A stretch of 64,000 nucleotides of DNA from NCBI GenBank assembly GCA_963973975.1, contig CAXBCF010000002.1:1-64000 (forward strand), in the 5' to 3' direction. Position numbers and translations under genes: made by a program. The DNA is from UBA1494_A sp963973975 (GTDB lineage Bacteria > Bacteroidota > Bacteroidia > Flavobacteriales_E > Vicingaceae). Under the pieces are notes generated by a model. That model searched no databases. It was not told where the DNA came from and saw nothing but the letters and a program-made list of their open reading frames with translations. Positions 51,711-59,323 of the stretch are shown piece by piece. The stretch's first letter is position 1. Each line of letters begins with the position of its first letter.

Positions 51711-53099
51711 TTATTTTTCTTTAACTATTTGAGCCATCAATTGGCCTTCTGCAACTATTTCATCTCCAACATACGCTTTTGCATTCATGTTGCAGATTCC
51801 TCTTCTGATTGGTTCACTCAATTCCAAACGGAAAATGAGTGTATCACCTGGAACTACTTTTTTCTTAAATTTTACTTTATCTATTTTTAGAAAATAGGTA
51901 AGGTAATTTTCGGGATCTTCCACCGTATTTAATGCAAGGATTCCTCCAGTTTGAGCCATAGCCTCTATTTGTAAAACGCCTGGCATAACAGGAGTGCCAG
52001 GAAAATGACCTTGAAAGAAATTTTCATTCATTGTCACGTTTTTAACGCCTACAACATGTGTGGAAGAGAGTTCAATAATTTTATCAACTAAAAGCATTGG
52101 ATACCTGTGTGGTAGGATTTTTTCAATGCCTCTTACGTCATAAATCGGTTCTTTATTCGGGTCGTATTTTGGAACTTTCTTCTGACGTTTTTTAATTTCC
52201 GCTTTTATAATTTTTGCAAAATCTACATTGCCTTTATGACCAGGTCTGGCGGCTAAAATATGTCCTTTGATAGGTTTTCCTACTAAAGCTAAATCTCCAA
52301 CTATATCTAATAATTTGTGTCTCGCAGGTTCATTTTGAAAATGCAATTCTAAATTATTTAGAACACCCGTACCTTTAATCTGCATTTTTGGTTTATTCAA
52401 AAGATCAGCAATTTCATCTAGTTTTTCTTGAGAAACCATCTTGTCAACTAGCACGATAGCATTGTCTAAGTCACCACCTTTAATTAAATTATTCTTAGCT
52501 AAAAACTCAAGCTCTCTCAGAAAAACGAATGTTCTGCATCGAGAAATCTCAGGTTTAAATTCACCTAAGTTATACATGTGTGCATGCTGTGTACCAAGAA
52601 CTTTAGAATTGTAATCAACCATTACAGTCAATCGAAATTCATCTTGTGGCACTGCCAACATTTCTGTTTGTCGCTCTAAATCTTCATAAGTAAGATTCTC
52701 CTCAACAACAAAATAATCTTTTTCTTCATTTTGGTCAACAATTCCAACTTTTGAAAACGCTTCTAAGAAAAAATGAGCACTTCCATCCATTATAGGAACT
52801 TCAGGGCCATCGATTTCAATTAAAAGGTTGTCAATTTCCAAACCATAAGCCGCAGCTAAAAGGTGCTCTGTTGTATGCACTCTTGCTCCGTTTTGTTCCA
52901 AAGTAGTGCCTCTTGATGTATCTACTACAAGATCGCAATCTGCTTTAATGGTTGGTTTGCCTTCAATATCTATTCTCTGAAAGACGTAACCGTGATTTTC
53001 TTCGGCAGGTTTTAAGGTGATTGTAGATTTTTGACCGGTATGTAAACCAACTCCACTAAGTGAAATTTCTTGCTTAATGGTTTTTTGTTTGCTACTCAT
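51711..53099 (-). CDS. lpxC/fabZ: Fused UDP-3-O-acyl-GlcNAc deacetylase / beta-hydroxyacyl-ACP dehydratase
   Basis: A 462-residue fusion found in Bacteroidota. Residues 1-305 are LpxC: the zinc site is VHTTEHLLAA (His75, catalytic Glu78, His79), and the later HKLLDIVGDLAL and GHILAARPGHKGN supply further ligands. Residues ~310-462 are FabZ: ILPHRYPMLLVDKI, then NFFQGHFPGTPVMPGVLQIEAMAQ with the catalytic His and Glu. LpxC makes the committed step of lipid A; FabZ makes the trans-2-enoyl-ACP used in fatty acid synthesis and competes for the same hydroxyacyl-ACP. It lies 6 bases downstream of lpxD. Confidence 0.97.
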   Translation of the reverse strand: MSSKQKTIKQEISLSGVGLHTGQKSTITLKPAEENHGYVFQRIDIEGKPTIKADCDLVVDTSRGTTLEQNGARVHTTEHLLAAAYGLEIDNLLIEIDGPEVPIMDGSAHFFLEAFSKVGIVDQNEEKDYFVVEENLTYEDLERQTEMLAVPQDEFRLTVMVDYNSKVLGTQHAHMYNLGEFKPEISRCRTFVFLRELEFLAKNNLIKGGDLDNAIVLVDKMVSQEKLDEIADLLNKPKMQIKGTGVLNNLELHFQNEPARHKLLDIVGDLALVGKPIKGHILAARPGHKGNVDFAKIIKAEIKKRQKKVPKYDPNKEPIYDVRGIEKILPHRYPMLLVDKIIELSSTHVVGVKNVTMNENFFQGHFPGTPVMPGVLQIEAMAQTGGILALNTVEDPENYLTYFLKIDKVKFKKKVVPGDTLIFRLELSEPIRRGICNMNAKAYVGDEIVAEGQLMAQIVKEK

Positions 53100-53105
53100 A
53101 TGCTT

Positions 53106-54155
53106 TTATGAAACGGATGATTTTAATGTCAATAATTGATTTTCTAACTCCTTGATTTTGTTTTGAATTTCAGGTAAGTTCCGAAACAAAACATAAGAAC
53201 GTTTGAAGTCTCCAATTGAAATAGCAGGTGAACCTTGTACAATTGTTCCCTTCTCTTTTATACTATGTCCAATGCCACTTTGAGCGGCAATTTTTACCTC
53301 GTCAGCTATTTCTATATGTCCAACAATTCCTACTTGTCCTCCAATCATGCAATTTTTACCAATTTTTGTAGAACCTGCTATTCCTGTTTGAGCGGCAATA
53401 ACTGTATTTTTACCAATATCAACATTGTGGGCAATTTGGATGAGGTTATCCAATTTCACTCCCTTTCTGATTCTGGTTGATCCCAGTGTTGCTCTGTCCA
53501 CGCAGGTGTTGGCTCCAATCTCTACATAATCTTCAATAATCACATTGCCGATTTGTGGTACTTTTTGGTAGTTATTTTCACTGTTCGGAGCAAATCCAAA
53601 ACCGTCAGCACCGATTATTGTGCCTGAATGAATTACTACATTCGCGCCAATTTCAGTTTCTGAATAGATTTTTGCTCCAGAATAAATGATTGTATTTTCA
53701 CCAATTGAAACATTGTCGCCAATATAGCTTGTAGGAAATACCTTAACTCCCTTTTTTAGGATAACATTTTCTCCAATTACTGCATGTTCACCAACGTAAA
53801 CATCTTTTTCAAGCTTAGCAGATTCAGCAATTGACGCAGATTTAGCTATTCCAGAATGATTATTTTTAACTTGATTGTAAATCTCTAGTAATTTGCCAAA
53901 TGCCGCGTAAGCGTCTTCTACACGAATTAACGTTAAGCTGTTTTTAAATGATTTTTCAGCTTTGAAACTCTTGCTTACAATTACAATTGAAGCATCAGTT
54001 TTGTAAATAAACTCTTCGTACTTCGGATTTGCCAAAAAAGACAACGAACCTTTGGTTCCTTCTTCAATTTTTGAGAGGGTTGAAACTATTGTATTTGGCT
54101 CTCCTTCAACAGTTCCATGCAAGAGTTCTGAGATTTGCAAGGCAGTAAATTCCAT
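53106..54155 (-). CDS. lpxD: UDP-3-O-(3-hydroxyacyl)glucosamine N-acyltransferase
   Basis: A 349-residue enzyme adding the second hydroxyacyl chain in lipid A synthesis. The N-terminal uridine-binding domain (1-105: LSFLANPKYEEFIYKTDASIVIVS) is followed by hexapeptide repeats and the catalytic LIQIAHNVDIGKN (His near 238). A second conserved His is in GIVGHIEI. A C-terminal helix (FRNLPEIQNKIKELENQLLTLKSS) binds ACP. It is the first gene of the lpxD-lpxC/fabZ-lpxA-ABC operon and lies 4 bases from a perfect -7 box. Confidence 0.96.
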   Translation of the reverse strand: MEFTALQISELLHGTVEGEPNTIVSTLSKIEEGTKGSLSFLANPKYEEFIYKTDASIVIVSKSFKAEKSFKNSLTLIRVEDAYAAFGKLLEIYNQVKNNHSGIAKSASIAESAKLEKDVYVGEHAVIGENVILKKGVKVFPTSYIGDNVSIGENTIIYSGAKIYSETEIGANVVIHSGTIIGADGFGFAPNSENNYQKVPQIGNVIIEDYVEIGANTCVDRATLGSTRIRKGVKLDNLIQIAHNVDIGKNTVIAAQTGIAGSTKIGKNCMIGGQVGIVGHIEIADEVKIAAQSGIGHSIKEKGTIVQGSPAISIGDFKRSYVLFRNLPEIQNKIKELENQLLTLKSSVS

Positions 54156-54159
54156 TTCC

Positions 54160-54167
54160 CAAAAATA
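54160..54167 (-). promoter_or_regulatory. Perfect -7 box (TATTTTTG) 4 nt before the lpxD ATG
   Basis: An exact TAnnTTTG match on the minus strand with only ggaa between it and the ATG at 54155. It predicts a leaderless mRNA for the lipid A operon. No -33 TTTG is seen at the usual distance. Confidence 0.55.
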
Positions 54168-54194
54168 AGGAATTATTAAAGGTGGAGTTTTGTC

Positions 54195-55460
54195 TTAATT
54201 TTTCAAGTTATTAACGATGCCTTGTTTGGGAGTGCATAGAAAATATTTCTTCACTTCTTCTGACAATGCGTTGATATTCAGTTGATCCGCTGCTTCAGCA
54301 ATGTCTACTAAATCGCCATTTTTGTATAAAAGGTTGATCTTGTCTTTTTGTGGCTGATATGCATTGTTAAAGATTGAGCCTGAAAATATAAAATAGCTGC
54401 TTACTAAATCATGTTTTTTCTCAATTTCACTAAATGATTCCAGCTCCTTTGAAATTTCCGATTTGGTGAATGGAGTTTTTTGTATATTTATTTTGTATAA
54501 ATTTCTATTTATTAGCGATTTACATAAGGTTGATAAGGTGGAATCTTCATGCGATTGCCACATTTTGATTGAAGCCATTAAATCATAGTCATCTAAGTTG
54601 GCAAATTGACTTAAAACAGCAGGATTTTTTTCAAATTCAGACTTAGTGATTTCGTTGTAAAGAAAAAAATGAAGTGCGTCAGTACAAAACAATTCTTCCT
54701 TCTTAGCTGCCAGTTCTTTTGCTCGTTTAAATATATTGACCACTAAGTTTTCGGCGGAAAGTACCGTCTTGTGAAGGTAAACTTGCCAATACATTAACCT
54801 TCGAGCAATAAGAAATTTTTCAATGGAGTAAATGCCTTTAGCTTCTACAACTAAATTCCCGTCTTTCACAGTTAACATTGAGATAATTCGATCAGAATTT
54901 ATAACACCCTCAGAAACGCCAGTATAAAAACTGTCGCGCTTTAAATAATCCAGTCGATCCATGTCCAATTGTGAGGCAATCAATTGATGGAGGAAAGGCT
55001 TGTGGTATTTATTTTCAAAAATGTCAATAGCCATGCTCAATTTTCCACCAAATTCTTTATTGAGTGCTCGCATAAAACAGGCAGATATAGCTTCATGGCT
55101 GATATTTTTAACAATGCTGTGCTCCAATGCATGAGAAAAAGGGCCATGTCCGATATCATGCAGTAAAATAGCAATTAAAGTAGCTTTAGTTTCAGTTTTA
55201 GAAACCTTGTGCCCTTTGGATTTCAAGACGTCAATTGCTTTCATGCACAAATGCATTGCTCCCATAGCATGGTGAAATCTTGTATGCAATGCTCCAGGAT
55301 ATACTAGGTGTGTAAGTCCCAACTGCTTTATTCTCCTCAATCGTTGAAAATAGGGGTGTTCAATAATGTCGAAAATAATATCAAAGGGTAGAGAAATAAA
55401 GCCATACAAGGGATCATTAAACAATTTTTTCTTATTGATGATTCTTTCTTTTATTACCAT
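54195..55460 (-). CDS. HD domain phosphohydrolase (dGTPase/YdhJ-like)
   Basis: A 421-residue HD-domain protein: DPLYGFISLPFDIIFDIIEHPYFQRLRRIKQLG at the N-terminus, HHAMGAMHLCMKAID with the first His, LLHDIGHGPFSHALEHS carrying the HD pair, and LDMDRLDYLKRDSFYTG at the last Asp. This is the HD superfamily of deoxynucleotide triphosphohydrolases (YdhJ/YwfO), whose substrates can be dGTP or other nucleotides. It lies upstream of lpxD on the same strand but is separated from it by a promoter. The arrangement HD protein-lpxD is also seen in other Flavobacteriia (family knowledge). Confidence 0.92.
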   Translation of the reverse strand: MVIKERIINKKKLFNDPLYGFISLPFDIIFDIIEHPYFQRLRRIKQLGLTHLVYPGALHTRFHHAMGAMHLCMKAIDVLKSKGHKVSKTETKATLIAILLHDIGHGPFSHALEHSIVKNISHEAISACFMRALNKEFGGKLSMAIDIFENKYHKPFLHQLIASQLDMDRLDYLKRDSFYTGVSEGVINSDRIISMLTVKDGNLVVEAKGIYSIEKFLIARRLMYWQVYLHKTVLSAENLVVNIFKRAKELAAKKEELFCTDALHFFLYNEITKSEFEKNPAVLSQFANLDDYDLMASIKMWQSHEDSTLSTLCKSLINRNLYKINIQKTPFTKSEISKELESFSEIEKKHDLVSSYFIFSGSIFNNAYQPQKDKINLLYKNGDLVDIAEAADQLNINALSEEVKKYFLCTPKQGIVNNLKN

Positions 55461-55549
55461 TTAGTTTAACTTATTTTATTATTTCTTTGCGCAGATACTA
55501 CCTATCTTGGCGTTTACTTTAACTTTACCAAACAAAACTAGAAATTGAA

Positions 55550-57103
55550 ATGACGAAGATAAGAATCCTTTGGGCTGATGACGAAATAGAATTATTAAAG
55601 CCACACATTATTTTTCTTGAGGAAAAAGGTTATGAGATCAGCACAGCTACCAGTGGAGGAGAAGCCCTTGATTTGATTAGTGAATCGCGTTTCGATATTG
55701 TCTTTTTAGATGAAAACATGCCAGGCTTATCGGGTTTAGAAACTTTGTCTTCAATTAAAGCTAAATCGCCTTCATTGCCTGTGATTATGATTACGAAAAG
55801 TGAAGAAGAGGCGATTATGGAAGATGCAATTGGCGCAAAAATCTCCGATTATTTAATTAAACCAGTCAACCCCAATCAAATTCTTTTGTCGATTAAAAAG
55901 CACTTGGATACCAATCGAATAGTGAGTGAAAAAACCTCAATTGGATACCAACAAGCTTTTAGAAATATTGGGATGAGTCTTCATAACAACATGACTTATG
56001 AAGAGTGGGAAGAAGTTTACCAACAGCTAATTTATTGGGAATTGGAATTGGAAAAATCAAGCGATTCTGGAATGTTTGAAATTCTCAACAATCAAAAAGA
56101 GGAAGCTAATAATTTATTCGCTCGATTCATTGAGGATAATTACACCGATTGGTTGAAGGATGGTAATGATGCTCCAACAATGTCACATACAGTATTTAAA
56201 GACAAAGTTTTTCCAAAGATAAAAAGTGATGAAACACTTTTTCTAATCGTTATTGATAATTTGCGTTGGGATCAATGGAAAATTATTCGACCTCAAGTAG
56301 AAGAGATTTTTTGGATTGATAATGAAGAAACTTTTATGAGTATTCTTCCTACCACAACTCAATATGCTCGAAATTCTCTTTTTGCAGGACTTTTGCCATC
56401 TGATATTGAAAAACTATACCCTAATTTATGGTCGAATGACGAAGATGAAGGCGGAAAGAATTTGCATGAAAAAGAACTGATCGAACATCAATTAAAGCGT
56501 TTGGGCAAGGATACTCGCTTTACTTACAACAAAGTATTAAACCCAAGCTATGGAAGAAAAGTGGTGAGCGAAATTCCCAACCAAATGAACAATGCTTTCA
56601 ATGTGATAGTTTACAACTTTATCGACATGCTCTCTCATGCCCGCACCGATACAGACATTATCAAAGAATTAGCTGAAGACGAATCTGCTTACCGCTCACT
56701 TACACTGTCTTGGTTTGAACATTCTCCTTTGAAAGAAGCTTTGAAAGAAATTGCAAATCGAGGTGGTAAAGTAATTATTACTACCGATCATGGAACAATT
56801 AAGGTAACAGAACCTTCAAAGGTAATTGGCGACAAAACGGTCAATAACAATTTGCGCTACAAGCAAGGTAAAAACTTATCGTATGAAAAAGCAGATGTGT
56901 TTGAGGTTACCAAGCCAGAAATGGCCTATTTGCCAAAAGTAAATGTGAGCCAAAGTTTTATTTTTGCTAAAGGCGATAAGTTTTTTGCATATCCAAATAA
57001 TTTCAATCATTACGCAAATTATTACAAGAATACCTTTCAACATGGTGGTATTTCAATGGAAGAAATGATTGTTCCGATAATAGAACTTTCTAAAAAGAAG
57101 TAA
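55550..57103 (+). CDS. porX: T9SS two-component regulator PorX (receiver plus PglZ phosphatase domain)
   Basis: A 517-residue cytosolic protein. Residues 1-122 are a response receiver (acidic cluster Asp10-Asp11, phosphoacceptor Asp54 in VFLDENMPG, Lys in YLIKPVNP). A helical linker follows, then an alkaline-phosphatase-like PglZ domain from about 200: LFLIVIDNLRWDQW, SILPTTTQYARNSLFAGLLP, MLSHARTD and VIITTDHGTIKV with the metal ligands. In Porphyromonas gingivalis PorX works with PorY to regulate T9SS genes and has nucleotide phosphodiesterase activity. Together with the T9SS sorting domains in this window it shows that the organism has the pathway. Confidence 0.96.
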   Translation: MTKIRILWADDEIELLKPHIIFLEEKGYEISTATSGGEALDLISESRFDIVFLDENMPGLSGLETLSSIKAKSPSLPVIMITKSEEEAIMEDAIGAKISDYLIKPVNPNQILLSIKKHLDTNRIVSEKTSIGYQQAFRNIGMSLHNNMTYEEWEEVYQQLIYWELELEKSSDSGMFEILNNQKEEANNLFARFIEDNYTDWLKDGNDAPTMSHTVFKDKVFPKIKSDETLFLIVIDNLRWDQWKIIRPQVEEIFWIDNEETFMSILPTTTQYARNSLFAGLLPSDIEKLYPNLWSNDEDEGGKNLHEKELIEHQLKRLGKDTRFTYNKVLNPSYGRKVVSEIPNQMNNAFNVIVYNFIDMLSHARTDTDIIKELAEDESAYRSLTLSWFEHSPLKEALKEIANRGGKVIITTDHGTIKVTEPSKVIGDKTVNNNLRYKQGKNLSYEKADVFEVTKPEMAYLPKVNVSQSFIFAKGDKFFAYPNNFNHYANYYKNTFQHGGISMEEMIVPIIELSKKK

Positions 57104-57142
57104 TTTATTTATCCACTAGATTCGATAGAAAAATAAAAAAAC

Positions 57143-57150
57143 TAAGTTTG
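57143..57150 (+). promoter_or_regulatory. Perfect -7 box (TAAGTTTG) 5 nt before the tsaE ATG
   Basis: An exact TAnnTTTG match, five bases (tcttc) before the ATG at 57156. It predicts a leaderless transcript for tsaE and the coupled alanine dehydrogenase gene. Confidence 0.55.
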
Positions 57151-57155
57151 TCTTC

Positions 57156-57581
57156 ATGATTGAAAAAGTAGTGGAAGCTAGCTTAGAAGACTTGCCATTA
57201 TTGGCTAAAGAGATCATGGAAACTTTTTCTAATGAGCTTGTTTTTGCTTTTCGAGGAGACCTTGGTGCAGGAAAAACTACATTAATCAAAAATATTTGTA
57301 ACTTTCTTGGTGTAAAAGAGGCAGTGAGTTCACCTACTTTTTCACTCGTAAATGAATACTTAACTGAAGAAAATCAAGTGATTTATCATTTTGATTTTTA
57401 CCGTTTAGAGAGTGAAGAAGAGGCATATGACATTGGTTTTGAAGATTATTTATCAAGCGAAAATCGTTGTTTTATTGAATGGCCTGAAAAAATTGAATCC
57501 TTACTTCCCGAAAGGAGGGTTGAGATAGAAATTTTAGAACAAGGAACAAAAAGAAAATTGATCATTAAGCAATTGAGTTGA
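57156..57581 (+). CDS. tsaE: tRNA threonylcarbamoyladenosine biosynthesis ATPase
   Basis: A 141-residue P-loop ATPase that supports the TsaB-TsaD complex in making t6A at position 37 of ANN-decoding tRNAs. Walker A is FRGDLGAGKTTLIKNI (near residue 40). SSPTFSLVNEY and VIYHFDFYRLESEEEAYDIGFEDYL follow, and the last part FIEWPEKIESLLPERRVEI is characteristic. Length is normal. Its TGA overlaps the ATG of the alanine dehydrogenase gene (TGATG). Confidence 0.95.
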   Translation: MIEKVVEASLEDLPLLAKEIMETFSNELVFAFRGDLGAGKTTLIKNICNFLGVKEAVSSPTFSLVNEYLTEENQVIYHFDFYRLESEEEAYDIGFEDYLSSENRCFIEWPEKIESLLPERRVEIEILEQGTKRKLIIKQLS

Positions 57582-58798
57582 TGTCAGAAGATGTAGTAAA
57601 ATCCCTAGCACGTTCCGCAATTAAGATGTTGCCTCAGGAAAAAATGGTGCAAAAAGCTAAAAAGAAAAGCAGTATTTTCATTGGTATTCCAAAAGAAACC
57701 TCCCTGCAAGAGCGCAGAGTACCTCTGGTGCCTCAAGATGTTGAGTTGTTAATTAACAACGGACATGAAGTTGTAATTGAAAGTAAAGCTGGAGAAAAAG
57801 CGAATTTCTCTGATCACGATTACAGTGAAGCTGGTGCTCAGATAGTTCACAGCATTGAAGAAGTTTTTAAGGCAGATATTATTTTAAAAGTTGAGCCACT
57901 TTCCCACAAAGAAATTGACTTAACTCAGCGTGGACAAACTATAATTTCCGCGCTACAATTGCCGGTGCAACCAAAGAATTTTTTGCAAAAAATGATTGAC
58001 AAAAAAATCACGGCCATAGCCTATGATTTTATAAAAGACGATAGTGGAAGTCTTCCTGTCATACGAGCCATGAGTGAAATTGCAGGAAATACTTCTATTT
58101 TGATTGCAGCTGAATACCTAAGTAACATTAATGGGGGACAGGGTTTAATGATGGGAGGAATTTCAGGAGTAAAACCCACAGAAGTGGTGATATTTGGTGC
58201 AGGCGCTGTTGCAGAATTTGCTGCTAGAGCTGCATTGGGCTTGGGTGCCTCTGTAAAAGTATTTAGCGATAATACTTCAAAAATTCGAAGATTGCAAGAG
58301 GGCATTGGAGCTAGAATTTTTACTTCTACCTTGCAACCTAAAGTAATAGAATCGGCATTGAAAAGTGCTGATGTCGCCATTGGAGCCATACGTTCTAAAA
58401 CAGGAAGAACACCTTTAGTTGTTACTGAAGAAATGGTTCAAAAAATGTCTCCAGGCTCTATTATTGTCGATGTAAGCATTGATCAAGGAGGTTGTTTTGA
58501 AACCTCAAAAATTACTACACATGCTGATCCAACCTTTGTTACTTTTGGAGTAACTCACTATTGCGTACCAAATATTGCATCTCGGGTAGCACGAACAGCT
58601 TCTTATGCTCTGAGCAATATTTTTGCACCTGTAATTATCAACTTAGGTGAAGGCGGAGGCATTGATGATTGTGTGAGGCAGGTTCATTCTGTTCGTTCAG
58701 GAATCTACATTTATAAAGGAATGTTGACCAATCGTTATTTAGCTGAACAATTTAATTTGCCATACAAAGACTTAGACCTACTTTTGGCAGCCATTTAG
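57581..58798 (+). CDS. ald: Alanine dehydrogenase
   Basis: A 405-residue NAD-dependent dehydrogenase interconverting alanine with pyruvate and ammonia. After a 30-residue extension unlike E. coli/Bacillus Ald it begins IFIGIPKETSLQERRVPLVP, with ILKVEPLSHKEIDL at the substrate lysine region and the Rossmann NAD motif VVIFGAGAVAEFAARAALGLGASVKVFSDN. VDVSIDQGGCFETS and TYVVP-like HYCVPNIASRVARTAS are also typical. The closest relatives may be the Bacteroidota-specific alanine dehydrogenase group. The ATG at 57581 overlaps the tsaE stop; a TTG lies 3 bases before it. Confidence 0.87.
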   Translation: MSEDVVKSLARSAIKMLPQEKMVQKAKKKSSIFIGIPKETSLQERRVPLVPQDVELLINNGHEVVIESKAGEKANFSDHDYSEAGAQIVHSIEEVFKADIILKVEPLSHKEIDLTQRGQTIISALQLPVQPKNFLQKMIDKKITAIAYDFIKDDSGSLPVIRAMSEIAGNTSILIAAEYLSNINGGQGLMMGGISGVKPTEVVIFGAGAVAEFAARAALGLGASVKVFSDNTSKIRRLQEGIGARIFTSTLQPKVIESALKSADVAIGAIRSKTGRTPLVVTEEMVQKMSPGSIIVDVSIDQGGCFETSKITTHADPTFVTFGVTHYCVPNIASRVARTASYALSNIFAPVIINLGEGGGIDDCVRQVHSVRSGIYIYKGMLTNRYLAEQFNLPYKDLDLLLAAI

Positions 58799-58809
58799 AA
58801 TACTATTTT

Positions 58810-59208
58810 ATGAAGTTTTGGAGAAGATTTAGAATCTACATGATTGGCTTTGGCCTTGGGTTATTAATTGTTTATGTGCTTTTTGGCGATCGCGAATTAA
58901 ATACTTGGACTCCACAGCAACGAATTTTAACTGCAATCGATAGTTCTGAAGTGAGCTTTTCTGATAGGGCAATTTGTTTAATTAAATGTTTACAATTACA
59001 AGATAATGAATGGAAAGAGATTCAAAAAACTGCGAAAGTTGATTTTTCTGAAAGTGCTACTAAACGTAAGCCTTGTCCGAGTTATCGACTAAATGCCACT
59101 TACCGCGAAAAAAGCTATGTGCTAATATGGGAAGTTTGTGAAAAACAAGAAAGAGTCAAACTTTTGACAATTGTGGAGGAAGGTAGAAGTTGTGACTGTC
59201 CTAGTTGA
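58810..59208 (+). CDS. Small membrane-anchored protein (DUF4258-like)
   Basis: A 132-residue protein with one membrane helix near the N-terminus (MIGFGLGLLIVYVLFG, residues 11-26), a short periplasmic or cytosolic domain and a cysteine-containing end (GRSCDCPS). The opening FWRRFRIYMIGFGLGLL with GDRELNTWTPQQRIL matches a small Bacteroidota family that I recall as DUF4258-containing, which has no known role. Six Cys residues are present in the soluble part, possibly disulphide-forming. It lies 11 bases after the alanine dehydrogenase gene. Confidence 0.65.
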   Translation: MKFWRRFRIYMIGFGLGLLIVYVLFGDRELNTWTPQQRILTAIDSSEVSFSDRAICLIKCLQLQDNEWKEIQKTAKVDFSESATKRKPCPSYRLNATYREKSYVLIWEVCEKQERVKLLTIVEEGRSCDCPS

Positions 59209-59308
59209 TTTGCACTAAGAATTGTATTAAAATTACCTCTTTTAAAGAGATAAAATTTTATTTCTTTAAAAACTCAAAACAAATTTCCTGCTTGTTTCTT
59301 TTATGAAG

Positions 59309-59316
59309 TAGTTTTG
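59309..59316 (+). promoter_or_regulatory. Perfect -7 box (TAGTTTTG) 7 nt before the mfd ATG
   Basis: An exact TAnnTTTG match, seven bases (caatcga) before the ATG at 59324. It predicts transcription start at the ATG or at most a few bases before it. Confidence 0.5.
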
Positions 59317-59323
59317 CAATCGA

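Noticed and set aside
58021..58389. A 122-residue antisense frame in the alanine dehydrogenase gene
   Set aside because: It mirrors the conserved NAD-binding region of the real gene and has no promoter or homologue pattern.
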